NCBI GenBank assembly: GCA_038244535.1
Contig: JBBRTJ010000050.1
Location: forward strand, 1-26,256
Source of the DNA: JBBRTJ01 sp038244535
GTDB taxonomy: Bacteria > Actinomycetota > Acidimicrobiia > Acidimicrobiales > Ilumatobacteraceae
DNA: 26,256 nt
Direction of reading: 5' to 3'
In this document: positions 1 to 7,584 of the stretch, piece after piece
How positions within the stretch are numbered: position 1 is the first letter of the stretch
How the letters are laid out: each line of letters opens with the position of its first letter
Notes under the pieces: generated by a model
Told to the model about the DNA's origin: nothing
Database searches by the model: none
Seen by the model: only the letters and a program-made list of their open reading frames with translations
Made by a program: the position numbers and the translations under genes

Positions 1-143
1 GCGATCAGGGGGGCAGGGGGTGGAAGGCGATGGCGGTGGGGTGGCGGCGAGGGCGATCAGCGGGCCAGGCGGTGGAAGGCGATGGCGGTGGGGTGGCGGC
101 GAGGGCGATCAGGGCGCCAGGCGGTGGAAGGCGATGGCGGCGG
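1..143. repeat. 52-bp tandem repeat at 3' end of SpoU methyltransferase gene
   Basis: The motif TGGAAGGCGATGGCGG begins at 21, 73 and 125, giving a period of 52 bp. The units at 21-72 and 73-124 are almost identical, differing only around the GCGGGCC/GGGCGCC stretch. The third copy keeps the first 16 bases or so and then runs into unique coding sequence. Bases 1-20 match the second half of a unit, so the array continues beyond the left edge. The third copy encodes the last residues of the methyltransferase on the minus strand (AIAFHRLAP then stop at 109-111). The array therefore looks like repeated duplication of the gene's 3' end plus its downstream bases. Because 52 is not a multiple of three, the extra copies cannot extend the protein in frame. 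Confidence 0.9.
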
Positions 144-912
144 CGTGACTGACGTTCAGCGAGTCGACCACCCCGGCAATCGGGATGCGGACGCGCTCGT
201 CGGCGCCGACCATGGTGTCGGCGGTCAAACCGGGACGTTCGGCGCCGAGCAGCAACGCCAGCCGCTCGCCCGGACGTCGTGACACCTGTTCGATCGGGGT
301 GGCGTCCGGGTCCGGAGTGAGGGCGATCGTGCGGTAGCCACCGGCGCGCAGCACCTCGACCAGCCGCTCGCCCTCGGCCAGGCGGGTGAACGGCAACGAC
401 AGCGCCTCGCCCATCGACACCCGCACGGACCGTCTCGACAGGGGATCGGCGCACTGTGCGTCGAGCACCACCGCGTCGATGCCGAGCGCGGCGGCGGTGC
501 GAAAGATGGAGCCGATGTTCTCCGCGTCGTTCAGCCCTTCGAGGGCCGCCACGGTGGAGGCCGCCGCCAGCACTGCGCCCAGCCCCGGCAAGGACCAGCG
601 ATCGGCAGACGCCAGTGCTCCGCGGTGCACGTCGAAGCCGGCGACGCGCTCCATCACCGACCGCGGTACGACGAGCACGGTGACAGCGATCGGGCCCAGC
701 TCATCGGCCAGGCTGCGCCACTTCGCCTCGCTGAGGGCCAGGGCGCGAACCGGTCGACCCGTGGCCAGCAGGCGCCGGATGGCCAGCGTGCCCTCCACGA
801 CGAGCACGCCGGAGCGGGCCTCGATCCGCTCGCGACGACGGACGTCGTTGAGCGCCACGAAGTCGGCGAGACGGGGGTCGTCGGGATCGTCGACGAGGAC
901 GGGTTCGGCCAC
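109..912 (-). CDS. TrmH/SpoU-family RNA 2'-O-methyltransferase
   Basis: Predicted SPOUT-class methyltransferase that transfers a methyl group from S-adenosylmethionine to a ribose 2'-OH in rRNA or tRNA; the target nucleotide cannot be told. The three SpoU motifs are present in order: LEGLNDAENIGSIFRTA with the conserved Asn, LLLGAERPGL, and IPIAGVVDSLNVSHAAAIAF with the SLNVS knot motif. An N-terminal substrate-binding-like segment (EARSGVLVVEGTLAIRRLL) precedes them. I chose the GTG at 912, giving 267 aa. The frame stays open to 1050, but that would overlap the divergent AlkB gene and adds low-complexity Arg/Pro sequence. CAAGAT lies 7 nt before this GTG as a possible leaderless -10. The last residues are encoded inside a 52-bp repeat. 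Confidence 0.85.
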   Translation of the reverse strand: MAEPVLVDDPDDPRLADFVALNDVRRRERIEARSGVLVVEGTLAIRRLLATGRPVRALALSEAKWRSLADELGPIAVTVLVVPRSVMERVAGFDVHRGALASADRWSLPGLGAVLAAASTVAALEGLNDAENIGSIFRTAAALGIDAVVLDAQCADPLSRRSVRVSMGEALSLPFTRLAEGERLVEVLRAGGYRTIALTPDPDATPIEQVSRRPGERLALLLGAERPGLTADTMVGADERVRIPIAGVVDSLNVSHAAAIAFHRLAP

Positions 913-929
913 GGCGACGATCTTGGCCC

Positions 930-958
930 TTGACGGGACCCGCTGCCCGCGCGAGGGT
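930..958 (+). promoter_or_regulatory. Promoter of the AlkB gene
   Basis: TTGACG (930-935) matches a sigma-70 -35 element. GAGGGT (953-958) lies 17 bp downstream as a weak -10 and ends 7 nt before the ATG at 966, predicting a leaderless transcript. The -10 candidate of the divergent methyltransferase (CAAGAT on the minus strand, 920-925) sits immediately beside the -35, so the two promoters are back to back. Confidence 0.5.
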
Positions 959-965
959 CGAACGC

Positions 966-1613
966 ATGTTCGTGACCTCGACCCTGTCGCCCGGCGAGCT
1001 GGCGCTCCAGGGTTCGCTCCTGGCGCTGGCCGACCCGGCCTGTGACCCATCGTTCGGTGGTCTCGAGCGCACCTGGCTGGATGACAGCTCGTGGGTCGAT
1101 CACCAGCCCCGGTGGTTGAGCGGCGCCGACCTCGTCTTCGGCGAGCTCGTGGCTCGGCTCGACTGGAAGCAGCGCGTCGTGGCCATGTACGGCCGGCTGG
1201 TGGACGAGCCCCGGCTCACGTGGTGGGCCGGCGACCCGACGGGCGACCTGCCCTGGCCGTTCCTGGCCACGATGGCCACGACCCTGTCGGGCCGCTACAA
1301 CAAGGCCTTCGACTCGATCTCGGCCAACCTGTATCGAAACGGGCGCGACAGCGTCACCTGGCACGCCGACCGGGTCCGCCACCGCGTCGCCGATCCGCTC
1401 GTCGCCATCGTGAGCGTCGGCGCGCCACGGGTGTTCGCCATGCGCCCCTGCGGCGGTGGGCCGAGCCGTTCATGGCGGTTGGGTCAGGGCGACCTGCTCG
1501 TCATGGGGGGCACGTGCCAGCACCGGTGGCACCACGCGGTGCCGAAGGTGGCCCAGGCCGGTCCTCGGGTCAGTGTGATGTTCCGCCACCACTCCGATCT
1601 CCCACCCGATTGA
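966..1613 (+). CDS. alkB: AlkB-like 2-oxoglutarate/Fe(II) dioxygenase
   Basis: Predicted oxidative demethylase of the AlkB family, which removes alkyl groups such as 1-methyladenine and 3-methylcytosine from DNA or RNA using Fe(II), O2 and 2-oxoglutarate. The 215-aa protein has the full signature: NLYRNGRDSVTWHAD with metal ligands His133 and Asp135, the third ligand His190 in QHRWHHAVPK, and Arg201 and Arg207 in GPRVSVMFR for 2-oxoglutarate and substrate. The length and the WHAD core resemble the ALKBH2/3-like bacterial branch. I chose the ATG at 966 over the TTG at 930 because the latter lies in the -35 element. It is divergent from an RNA methyltransferase, and the flavoprotein gene starts 23 bp downstream. 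No Ada-type regulator is nearby. Confidence 0.85.
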   Translation: MFVTSTLSPGELALQGSLLALADPACDPSFGGLERTWLDDSSWVDHQPRWLSGADLVFGELVARLDWKQRVVAMYGRLVDEPRLTWWAGDPTGDLPWPFLATMATTLSGRYNKAFDSISANLYRNGRDSVTWHADRVRHRVADPLVAIVSVGAPRVFAMRPCGGGPSRSWRLGQGDLLVMGGTCQHRWHHAVPKVAQAGPRVSVMFRHHSDLPPD

Positions 1614-1636
1614 CCCGCGCGTGGCAGGGTGGCGCC

Positions 1637-2857
1637 ATGCTGCGTGACGTCGTCGTGGTCGGGGCTTCACTCGCGGGCCTGCGCGCCGCCGAGACCTTGC
1701 GGACCCAGGGGTTCGAGGGCTCGATCACCCTCATCGGGGCCGAGCCTCATCTCCCCTACGACCGACCGCCGTTGTCCAAGAAGCTCCTCGCCGGAGAGTG
1801 GGAGCCGGAGCGCATCGCGCTGCGCCACGCCGACGAGTACGGGGGGCTCGACCTCACCATGCGCCTCGGGGTGCGGGCGTCGGCTCTCGACCTCGACCGC
1901 CGGCGCGTGGTCCTGGCCGACGGTGAGGACGTCCCCTTCGACGGGGTCATCCTGGCTACGGGCGCGGCGCCGCGCCGACTGCCGCAGCAGCCCGAGCTGG
2001 CGGGCCTGCACGAGCTGCGCACGCTCGACGATGCCCTTGCGTTGCGGGCCGACCTGGCGGCGGGACCCGTTCGCCTCGTCGTGATCGGCGCGGGGTTCAT
2101 CGGTGCCGAGGTCGCGGCCACCGCCCACCAGCACGGAGCCGAGGTCACGATCCTCGAAGCGCTCCCCGTGCCGCTGGCCCGAGCGCTCGGCGAGCAGATG
2201 GGTCTTGCCTGCAGTGCCGTCCATGGCGATCACGGCGTCGACCTGCGCCTCGGCGTCGGGGTGGCCGGGTTCGCGGGGACCGATCGCGTCGAGGCCGTCC
2301 TGCTGGCCGACGGGACGCGGATCGAGACCGACGTGGTCGTGGTCGGCGTGGGGGTGGCCCCCACCACCGGCTGGATCGAGAGCAGCGGCCTCGAGCTGCG
2401 CGACGGCGTCGTGTGCGACGCCACGCTGTGCGCCGGTCCCCACGGTGTGTACGCGGCCGGCGACCTCGCTCGCTGGCCGCATGCCCTGCTCGACCGCGAG
2501 GTGCGCCTCGAGCACTGGTCAAACGCCAACGAGCAGGGCGCGGCGGCGGCCGCCAACCTCTTGGCCGTCGAGCGGGGCGAGACGCCGACACCGTTCGGCA
2601 CCATCGCGTTCTTCTGGAGCGACCAGTACGAGGCTCGGATCCAGTTCCTCGGGCGGGCCGAGCCGGGCGACGAGGTGCGGGTGGTCCACGGCTCGGTCGA
2701 CGAGCGCCGCTTCGTGGCCCTCTACGGCCGCGACGGGCGCCTGACCGCGGCGCTCGGCCTCACGATGCCCAAGCTGCTCATGTCCTACCGCAAGCTGCTC
2801 GTGGCGGGAGCGACCTGGGACGAGGCGCTGGCCCACGCCGCTGCTGTCGCGTCGTAA
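1637..2857 (+). CDS. NAD(P)H:ferredoxin reductase-type FAD oxidoreductase
   Basis: A 406-aa flavoprotein of the oxygenase-coupled NADH-ferredoxin/rubredoxin reductase family (relatives of CamA, BphA4 and ThcD). It should pass electrons from NAD(P)H through FAD to a small iron-sulfur protein. Residues 4-20 hold the FAD dinucleotide fold (VVVGASLAGLRAAE), 148-163 the NAD fold (VVIGAGFIGAEVAATA), and 271-281 the second FAD motif (VYAAGDLARWP). The reductase C-terminal domain follows, with FFWSDQY near 325-331. The first Gly-rich motif reads GASLAG rather than GAGxAG, a common variant. No ferredoxin, Rieske protein or P450 gene is in the window, so its partner is unknown. CAGGGT at 1625-1630, 6 nt before the ATG, may be its -10. 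The AlkB gene ends only 23 bp upstream, so co-transcription is also possible. Confidence 0.85.
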   Translation: MLRDVVVVGASLAGLRAAETLRTQGFEGSITLIGAEPHLPYDRPPLSKKLLAGEWEPERIALRHADEYGGLDLTMRLGVRASALDLDRRRVVLADGEDVPFDGVILATGAAPRRLPQQPELAGLHELRTLDDALALRADLAAGPVRLVVIGAGFIGAEVAATAHQHGAEVTILEALPVPLARALGEQMGLACSAVHGDHGVDLRLGVGVAGFAGTDRVEAVLLADGTRIETDVVVVGVGVAPTTGWIESSGLELRDGVVCDATLCAGPHGVYAAGDLARWPHALLDREVRLEHWSNANEQGAAAAANLLAVERGETPTPFGTIAFFWSDQYEARIQFLGRAEPGDEVRVVHGSVDERRFVALYGRDGRLTAALGLTMPKLLMSYRKLLVAGATWDEALAHAAAVAS

Positions 2858-2859
2858 GG

Positions 2860-2887
2860 TTGTAATCGCTGTAAGTCTCGGTAGCTT
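2860..2887 (+). promoter_or_regulatory. Promoter of lon, leaderless type
   Basis: TTGTAA (2860-2865) and TAGCTT (2882-2887) are 16 bp apart and fit -35 and -10 elements. The -10 ends 8 nt before the ATG at 2896, so transcription should begin within a few bases of the start codon. TGTAA occurs twice here, 10 bp apart (from 2861 and 2871), which could be a regulator's direct repeat. No HspR-type HAIR inverted repeat is visible. Confidence 0.5.
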
Positions 2888-2895
2888 CCGTCGCC

Positions 2896-5256
2896 ATGAG
2901 CGACACCGTCACCGAGGTCACCTACCCGATCGTCCCCGTGCCCGATGGGGTTGTCTTCCCGGGCACCGTCGTCACCCTCATCCTCGACTCTGACGAGGCC
3001 CGTGCGTCGATCGAAGCCGCGCAGCACGGCGACGGCCGGGTCCTGCTGACGCCGCGCCGCGACGGCGGCTACGCCCGGGTCGGCACGGTGGCCAAGATCG
3101 AGAGCGTCGGTGAGCTGCCCGGCGGGGTCGGCCCGGCCGCCATCCTCAGGGGTCTGCACCGCGCCAGCATCGGCGTGGGCGTGACCGACGGGCGGCCCGG
3201 CCTCTGGGTCCGGGTGGTTCCCGTGGGCGACGGCCGCCCGACACCCCGCATCGAGGGCCTCGCCCGCGAGCTGCGCGTGCTCTTGCAGCAGCTGGCCGAG
3301 CGGCGCCGCAGCCGTCGCCTGCCCGAGATCCTGCGCACCGCCCACGAGCCCGGCGCCCTGGCCGACCAGGCCACGGCCTGGGCCGAGATCACCACCGAAC
3401 GCAAGGTCGGGATCCTCGAGGCCACCGAGGTCGGCGTCCGCCTCGAGCTGGCCATCGACTGGGCCAAGGACCTGCTGGCCGAGGCTGACGTCGCCGAGCG
3501 CATCCGCAGCGACGTGGCCGAGGGCATGGAGAAGACCCAGCGCGAGTACGTGCTGCGCCAGCAACTGGCCGCCATCCGCAAGGAGCTGGGCGAGACCGAC
3601 GACGACACCACCGACGACTACCGCGCTCGTCTCGCTGCGCTGACCATGCCCGAGCCGGCGCGAGCGTTCGTCGAACGGGAGATCGAGCGCTTCGAGCGCA
3701 CCAGTGGCCAGAGCCCGGAGCAGGGCTGGCTGCGCACCTGGCTCGACCGGGTGCTCGAGCTGCCCTGGGGCAGCACCACGGCCGAGAACCATGACATCGT
3801 CGAGGCCCGAGCGGTTCTCGACGCCGACCACACCGGCCTCGACGACGTGAAGGACCGGATCGTCGAGCACCTCGCCGTTCGCAAGCTGCGCGCTGAGCGC
3901 GCCATCGAAGATGGGGAGGCGTCGCCCGTGGCCGCTCGGCGTGGGGCCGGCGCCATCCTCGCCCTCGTCGGTCCGCCCGGAGTGGGTAAGACGTCCCTCG
4001 GCGAGTCTGTCGCCCGGGCCATGGGCCGTTCGTTCGTGCGCGTCGCCCTTGGCGGCGTGCGTGACGAGGCCGAGATCCGTGGCCACCGGCGCACCTACGT
4101 CGGCGCACAGCCGGGCCGCATCGCCCGGGCCATCACCGAGGCCGGCACGTTCAACCCGGTCGTGCTCCTCGACGAGATCGACAAGCTGAGCGCCGGTGGC
4201 TGGTCGGGTGACCCGTCAGCCGCGCTGCTCGAGGTGCTCGACCCCGCGCAGAACCACACGTTTCGCGACCACTACCTCGAAGTCGATCTCGACCTGTCCG
4301 ATGTCGTGTTCATCGCCACGGCCAACGTGGCCGACACGATCCCGGGCCCGCTGCTCGACCGGATGGAGCTCGTGCGCCTCGACGGCTACACCGAGGACGA
4401 GAAGGTCTTCATCGCCCGTGACCACCTGCTGGCCCGCCAGCTCGAGCGCAACGGGCTCCGGCCCGGCGAAGTGGCCGTCGACGAGGACGCGCTGCGTCAG
4501 ATCGTCGTCGACCACACGCGCGAGGCCGGCGTGCGCTCGCTCGAGCGGGAGCTGGGCAAGCTGCTGCGCAAGGTGGCGACCAAGGTGGCGACTGATCCCG
4601 GTGTGACGCCGATCGTGATCGGCCCCGCCCAGATCACCGAGCACCTCGGCCGCGCGCGGTTCGTGGCCGAGGCGGCTGAGCGCACCGCCGTGCCCGGCGT
4701 GGCCACCGGGCTGGCGGTCACCGGGGTCGGGGGTGACGTCCTGTTCATCGAGGCGTCGTCGTCGGCCACCAGCGGCGAGCCCGGCCTGACCCTCACCGGC
4801 CAGCTCGGTGACGTGATGAAGGAGTCGGTGCAGATCGCGCTCTCCTACGTCCGAGCCAACGCCAACAAGCTCGGGGTCGACGAAGCCGACCTGGCCCGCC
4901 GCTTTCACGTGCACGTGCCCGCGGGAGCAGTGCCCAAGGACGGTCCCTCCGCCGGCGTCACCATGACCACGGCCCTGGTGAGCCTGCTCACGGGCCGGGC
5001 CGTCAAGCCCTCGGTGGGCATGACTGGTGAGGTGACGCTGCAGGGCAAGGTGCTGCCGATCGGCGGCGTCAAGCAGAAGGTGCTGGCCGCTCACCGGGCT
5101 GGCCTCACCGAGGTCGTCCTGCCGAAGCGCAACGGCCCCGACCTCGATGACGTGCCCGAGCGCATCCGCGCCGCGATGACCTTCCACCTCGCCGACACCG
5201 TCGACGACGTGCTCGCCGCCGCGCTGAGCCCGGCCGCGGCCGCCGTCAGCGGTTGA
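2896..5256 (+). CDS. lon: ATP-dependent Lon protease
   Basis: A 786-aa cytoplasmic AAA+ serine protease that degrades misfolded and regulatory proteins; the length is normal for LonA. An N-terminal LON substrate-binding domain covers roughly residues 8-200 (it begins YPIVPVPDGVVFPGT). A helical linker follows, then the AAA+ module with Walker A GPPGVGKT at 359-366 and Walker B VVLLDEIDK at 422-430. The C-terminal protease domain has catalytic Ser685 in PKDGPSAGVT and Lys728 in GGVKQK, 43 residues apart as in E. coli Lon (Ser679/Lys722). Every catalytic element is present. The ATG at 2896 has no Shine-Dalgarno sequence but has a -10 element 8 nt upstream. The last 11 bp overlap the convergent VOC gene. 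Confidence 0.97.
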   Translation: MSDTVTEVTYPIVPVPDGVVFPGTVVTLILDSDEARASIEAAQHGDGRVLLTPRRDGGYARVGTVAKIESVGELPGGVGPAAILRGLHRASIGVGVTDGRPGLWVRVVPVGDGRPTPRIEGLARELRVLLQQLAERRRSRRLPEILRTAHEPGALADQATAWAEITTERKVGILEATEVGVRLELAIDWAKDLLAEADVAERIRSDVAEGMEKTQREYVLRQQLAAIRKELGETDDDTTDDYRARLAALTMPEPARAFVEREIERFERTSGQSPEQGWLRTWLDRVLELPWGSTTAENHDIVEARAVLDADHTGLDDVKDRIVEHLAVRKLRAERAIEDGEASPVAARRGAGAILALVGPPGVGKTSLGESVARAMGRSFVRVALGGVRDEAEIRGHRRTYVGAQPGRIARAITEAGTFNPVVLLDEIDKLSAGGWSGDPSAALLEVLDPAQNHTFRDHYLEVDLDLSDVVFIATANVADTIPGPLLDRMELVRLDGYTEDEKVFIARDHLLARQLERNGLRPGEVAVDEDALRQIVVDHTREAGVRSLERELGKLLRKVATKVATDPGVTPIVIGPAQITEHLGRARFVAEAAERTAVPGVATGLAVTGVGGDVLFIEASSSATSGEPGLTLTGQLGDVMKESVQIALSYVRANANKLGVDEADLARRFHVHVPAGAVPKDGPSAGVTMTTALVSLLTGRAVKPSVGMTGEVTLQGKVLPIGGVKQKVLAAHRAGLTEVVLPKRNGPDLDDVPERIRAAMTFHLADTVDDVLAAALSPAAAAVSG

Positions 5257-5800
5257 GGATCGCCGGGGTGGTGCCGTCCCAGCTGCGGCTGTCGATGGCG
5301 AGCTGCTCGAACCACGCGAGGCGGGCCCCGCGCACGTCGGCCAGCTCCATCACGGTGCCGCCGCCGATCGGGCTTCCCTGTCCAGGGTCGGTGTCGTAGT
5401 AGCGGAAGCGACCGCCCGGCCCGACCTGCCCGCCCCCGATCAGCCCCCAACCCAGGTCCGCCTCGACGTAGGTGAGGGCGTGGTCGAGGTCGGCCGGCCA
5501 GAACGCGAGGTGGTGGAGGCCGGGCCCGTGCGCGGTCAGGAACTCGCGGTAGGCGCTCGGGGTGGCGCAGCGCTGCTGGATGAGCTCGATCTGCAGCGTG
5601 CCGACGTGAGCCAGCGCGATGGCCATGTCGAGTGGCTCGGTGGCCTCTCCGCGATGGACGAAGTCGGTGGCCGGCAACGGGTCGACCACGATCCATGGGC
5701 CCACGCCGAGGACGGTGATCCAGTGCGTGAGCGCGGCGTCGAGGTCGTCGACGACGTAGCCGTTCTGCCGGATGTCGCCGAGCACGGCGTGGCCTCGCAT
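5246..5800 (-). CDS. VOC-superfamily (glyoxalase/bleomycin-resistance fold) protein
   Basis: A 184-aa protein with the paired beta-alpha-beta-beta-beta repeats of the vicinal oxygen chelate superfamily (glyoxalase I, methylmalonyl-CoA epimerase, extradiol dioxygenases). The first half begins IRQNGYVVDDLDAALTHW and the second half contains GLHHLAFWPADLDHAL. Likely metal ligands are Glu72 (QIELIQQ), His97 (LHHLAFW) and Glu152 (GTVMELAD). The usual first-strand His is replaced by Gln12, which may still coordinate metal. The substrate is unknown. It converges on lon with an 11-bp overlap and is divergent from an aminotransferase, 68 bp away start to start. The ATG at 5800 is supported by TAGGGT 6 nt upstream. 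Confidence 0.75.
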   Translation of the reverse strand: MRGHAVLGDIRQNGYVVDDLDAALTHWITVLGVGPWIVVDPLPATDFVHRGEATEPLDMAIALAHVGTLQIELIQQRCATPSAYREFLTAHGPGLHHLAFWPADLDHALTYVEADLGWGLIGGGQVGPGGRFRYYDTDPGQGSPIGGGTVMELADVRGARLAWFEQLAIDSRSWDGTTPAILNR

Positions 5801-5806
5801 GAACCG

Positions 5807-5812
5807 ACCCTA
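5807..5812 (-). promoter_or_regulatory. -10 element of the VOC gene
   Basis: On the minus strand this reads TAGGGT and ends 6 nt before the ATG at 5800, placing +1 on or next to the A of the start codon. No clear -35 is seen. Confidence 0.4.
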
Positions 5813-5854
5813 CCGAGGCCGTCTTGGCCGAGGTCTCCTGCGAGGGCCGGGGCG

Positions 5855-5860
5855 TAGCAT
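5855..5860 (+). promoter_or_regulatory. -10 element of the aminotransferase gene
   Basis: TAGCAT ends 8 nt before the ATG at 5869. No Shine-Dalgarno sequence lies in the gap, so a leaderless transcript is likely. It also argues against the upstream in-frame TTG at 5824 as the start. Confidence 0.45.
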
Positions 5861-5868
5861 CGCTGCCC

Positions 5869-7101
5869 ATGGCCTCGCACCTCTCCGACGTCTGGTTCTC
5901 GGTCACCGACCTCCAGGTGGTGAGCGGTCAGGGATCGTGGGTCACCACGGCCGATGGCGGCGAGTACCTCGACTTCGCAGCCGGCATCGCCGTGAACAGC
6001 ACCGGGCACTGCCATCCCCATGTGGTGGCTGCGATCCAGCGTCAGGCCGAGCGGTTCATCCACGCCCAGGTCAACGTGTACCGCCACGACCTGCTCGAAC
6101 CGCTGGCCGAGCGCCTCGCCGAGCTCAGCCCCGGTGCCATCGACACCTTCTTCTTCGCCAACTCGGGCGCCGAGATCACCGAGGCAGCCGTCAAGTTGGC
6201 CAAGCAGGCGACCAAGCGGCCCAACGTCATCGTGTTCTCGGGTTCGTTCCACGGTCGCACGCACCTGGCCATGGCCATGACGACGTCGAAGACGAGCTAC
6301 CGCGCCGGGTACCAGCCCCTGCCGTCAGGCGTGTTCGTGGCCCCCTTTCCCGATGCGCTGGCCGCCGACCAGGACGCCGAGATCGACCGGGCCATCTTCG
6401 GGTTCCACCACGTGCTCAAGGCCCTCACGGCTCCGGACGAGACGGCCGCAGTGATCCTCGAGCCGGTCCTTGGTGAGGGTGGCTACCTCCCCGTTCCACC
6501 CCGATTCCTCGCCGACGTCGTGGCGACTTGTCGCGAGCACGGGATCCTCTTCATCGCCGACGAGGTGCAGTCCGGCTTTGCTCGCACCGGGGCCATGTTC
6601 GCCGTCGAGCACTACGGGATCGAGCCCGACATCATCTGCATGGCCAAGGGCATCGCCTCAGGGTTCCCCTTCGCCGCTCTGGGGGCCCCGAAGGCGATCA
6701 TGGATCGCTGGCCCAAGGGCAGTCACGGCGGGACCTACGGCGGCAACCCCATGGGGTGCGCCGACGCGTTGGCGACCATCGAGGTGCTCACTGCACCCGG
6801 GTTCCTCGACCACGTCAACGCCCGCGGGACGCAGCTGATCGAGGGCCTGCGCGCGCTCGCCGGCCACGAACCCGGCATCGTCGACGTCCGGGGACTCGGC
6901 CTGATGGTCGGCACCCAGTTCGCCGACGCCGCCCTGGTGGCGGCTGTCCAACGCCACTGCTTGCAGGAGGGCCACCTCATCCTCATGAACGCCGGCACGT
7001 ACGGCACCACGTTGCGGTGGATGCCACCGCTCGTGGTCACCGAGTCCGAGGTCGGGCAGGCGCTGGCTGCGTTCGGAGCGGCGTTGAAGGCCACGGCATG
7101 A
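5869..7101 (+). CDS. Class III (omega-amino acid) aminotransferase, GabT/ArgD-like
   Basis: A 410-aa pyridoxal-phosphate enzyme of aminotransferase class III, the group of 4-aminobutyrate, acetylornithine and other omega-amino-acid transaminases. It shows the phosphate-binding FFFANSGAEITEAAVKLAK (94-112), the FSGSFHGRTHLAMA segment, the cofactor Asp231 in ADEVQSGFARTG and the Schiff-base Lys260 in ICMAKGIASGFP. Length and motif order fit GabT best, but the substrate cannot be fixed; no succinate-semialdehyde dehydrogenase is adjacent. I started at ATG 5869 because of the TAGCAT element just upstream and because the fold begins there. The stop codon overlaps the start of the MarR gene by 4 bp, so enzyme and regulator are translationally coupled. 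Confidence 0.85.
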   Translation: MASHLSDVWFSVTDLQVVSGQGSWVTTADGGEYLDFAAGIAVNSTGHCHPHVVAAIQRQAERFIHAQVNVYRHDLLEPLAERLAELSPGAIDTFFFANSGAEITEAAVKLAKQATKRPNVIVFSGSFHGRTHLAMAMTTSKTSYRAGYQPLPSGVFVAPFPDALAADQDAEIDRAIFGFHHVLKALTAPDETAAVILEPVLGEGGYLPVPPRFLADVVATCREHGILFIADEVQSGFARTGAMFAVEHYGIEPDIICMAKGIASGFPFAALGAPKAIMDRWPKGSHGGTYGGNPMGCADALATIEVLTAPGFLDHVNARGTQLIEGLRALAGHEPGIVDVRGLGLMVGTQFADAALVAAVQRHCLQEGHLILMNAGTYGTTLRWMPPLVVTESEVGQALAAFGAALKATA

Positions 7102-7547
7102 CCGCCCGCCCCGATCCCGAGCGCCTCGCCGTCTGGCGATCGTTCACCGACGCCCACGCTGCCATCACCGCCGACCTCGAGCAGGTGCTCATGGCCGATC
7201 GTGACCTCCCGCTCGCCTGGTACGAGGTGCTGGTCGAGCTGCACGAGGCCGGCGGGTCGATGCGGATGCAGTCCTTGGCCGGCCGACTCGTGTTGCACAA
7301 GAGCAGCCTCACGCGTCTCATCGATCGCTTGGAGGCCGCCGATCTCGTCGCCCGCGTCCGCTGTGAGGACGACAACCGGGGCCTCAACGCCGAGCTGACC
7401 AAGGAGGGCCGCGATGTGCTCCGTCGGGCTCTGCCCACCTACCAGCGCAGCGTCCAGCGGAACTTCGCGCAGCACCTGACGGATTCCGACGTCGTGGCGC
7501 TCCAGCGCGCGCTGTCGAAGCTCATGGCCGCCAATGGTCGCGCCTGA
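7098..7547 (+). CDS. MarR-family transcriptional regulator
   Basis: A 149-aa winged-helix DNA-binding protein, probably a dimer. The recognition region is MQSLAGRLVLHKSSLTRLIDRLEAADLVARV (about 57-88), followed by the wing, CEDDNRGLNAELTKEGRDVL, where the usual D-R-G pattern is spread out as DDNRG. Long helices at both ends fit the family's dimer interface. The start is the ATG overlapping the aminotransferase stop (ATGA at 7098-7101), so it is the second gene of that operon and probably regulates it in response to a substrate or a related small molecule. The inverted repeat just downstream at 7553-7573 is a possible binding site. Confidence 0.85.
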   Translation: MTARPDPERLAVWRSFTDAHAAITADLEQVLMADRDLPLAWYEVLVELHEAGGSMRMQSLAGRLVLHKSSLTRLIDRLEAADLVARVRCEDDNRGLNAELTKEGRDVLRRALPTYQRSVQRNFAQHLTDSDVVALQRALSKLMAANGRA

Positions 7548-7552
7548 TTGAC

Positions 7553-7573
7553 GTGGTGCCTACCGGGCACCAC
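7553..7573. promoter_or_regulatory. Inverted repeat: marR terminator or operator for the next gene
   Basis: GTGGTGCC (7553-7560) and GGCACCAC (7566-7573) form a perfect 8-bp inverted repeat around TACCG. It begins 5 bp after the MarR stop, as a terminator would, but has no T tract. It also falls between TTGACG (7548-7553) and CAGGGT (7573-7578), candidate -35 and -10 elements of the gene at 7585, where a repressor would bind. Both readings are open. Confidence 0.5.
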
Positions 7574-7584
7574 AGGGTCGACGC

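Noticed and set aside
1..143. CRISPR array
   Set aside because: The repeat is a head-to-tail 52-bp duplication without distinct spacers, and it contains a gene's 3' end.
2785..4086. 433-codon open frame antisense to lon
   Set aside because: It has no recognisable domain, and its composition mirrors the lon codon pattern. Lon is complete with all catalytic residues.
5824..5868. Upstream TTG start for the aminotransferase
   Set aside because: It would place the -10-like TAGCAT inside the gene and add residues outside the family fold.
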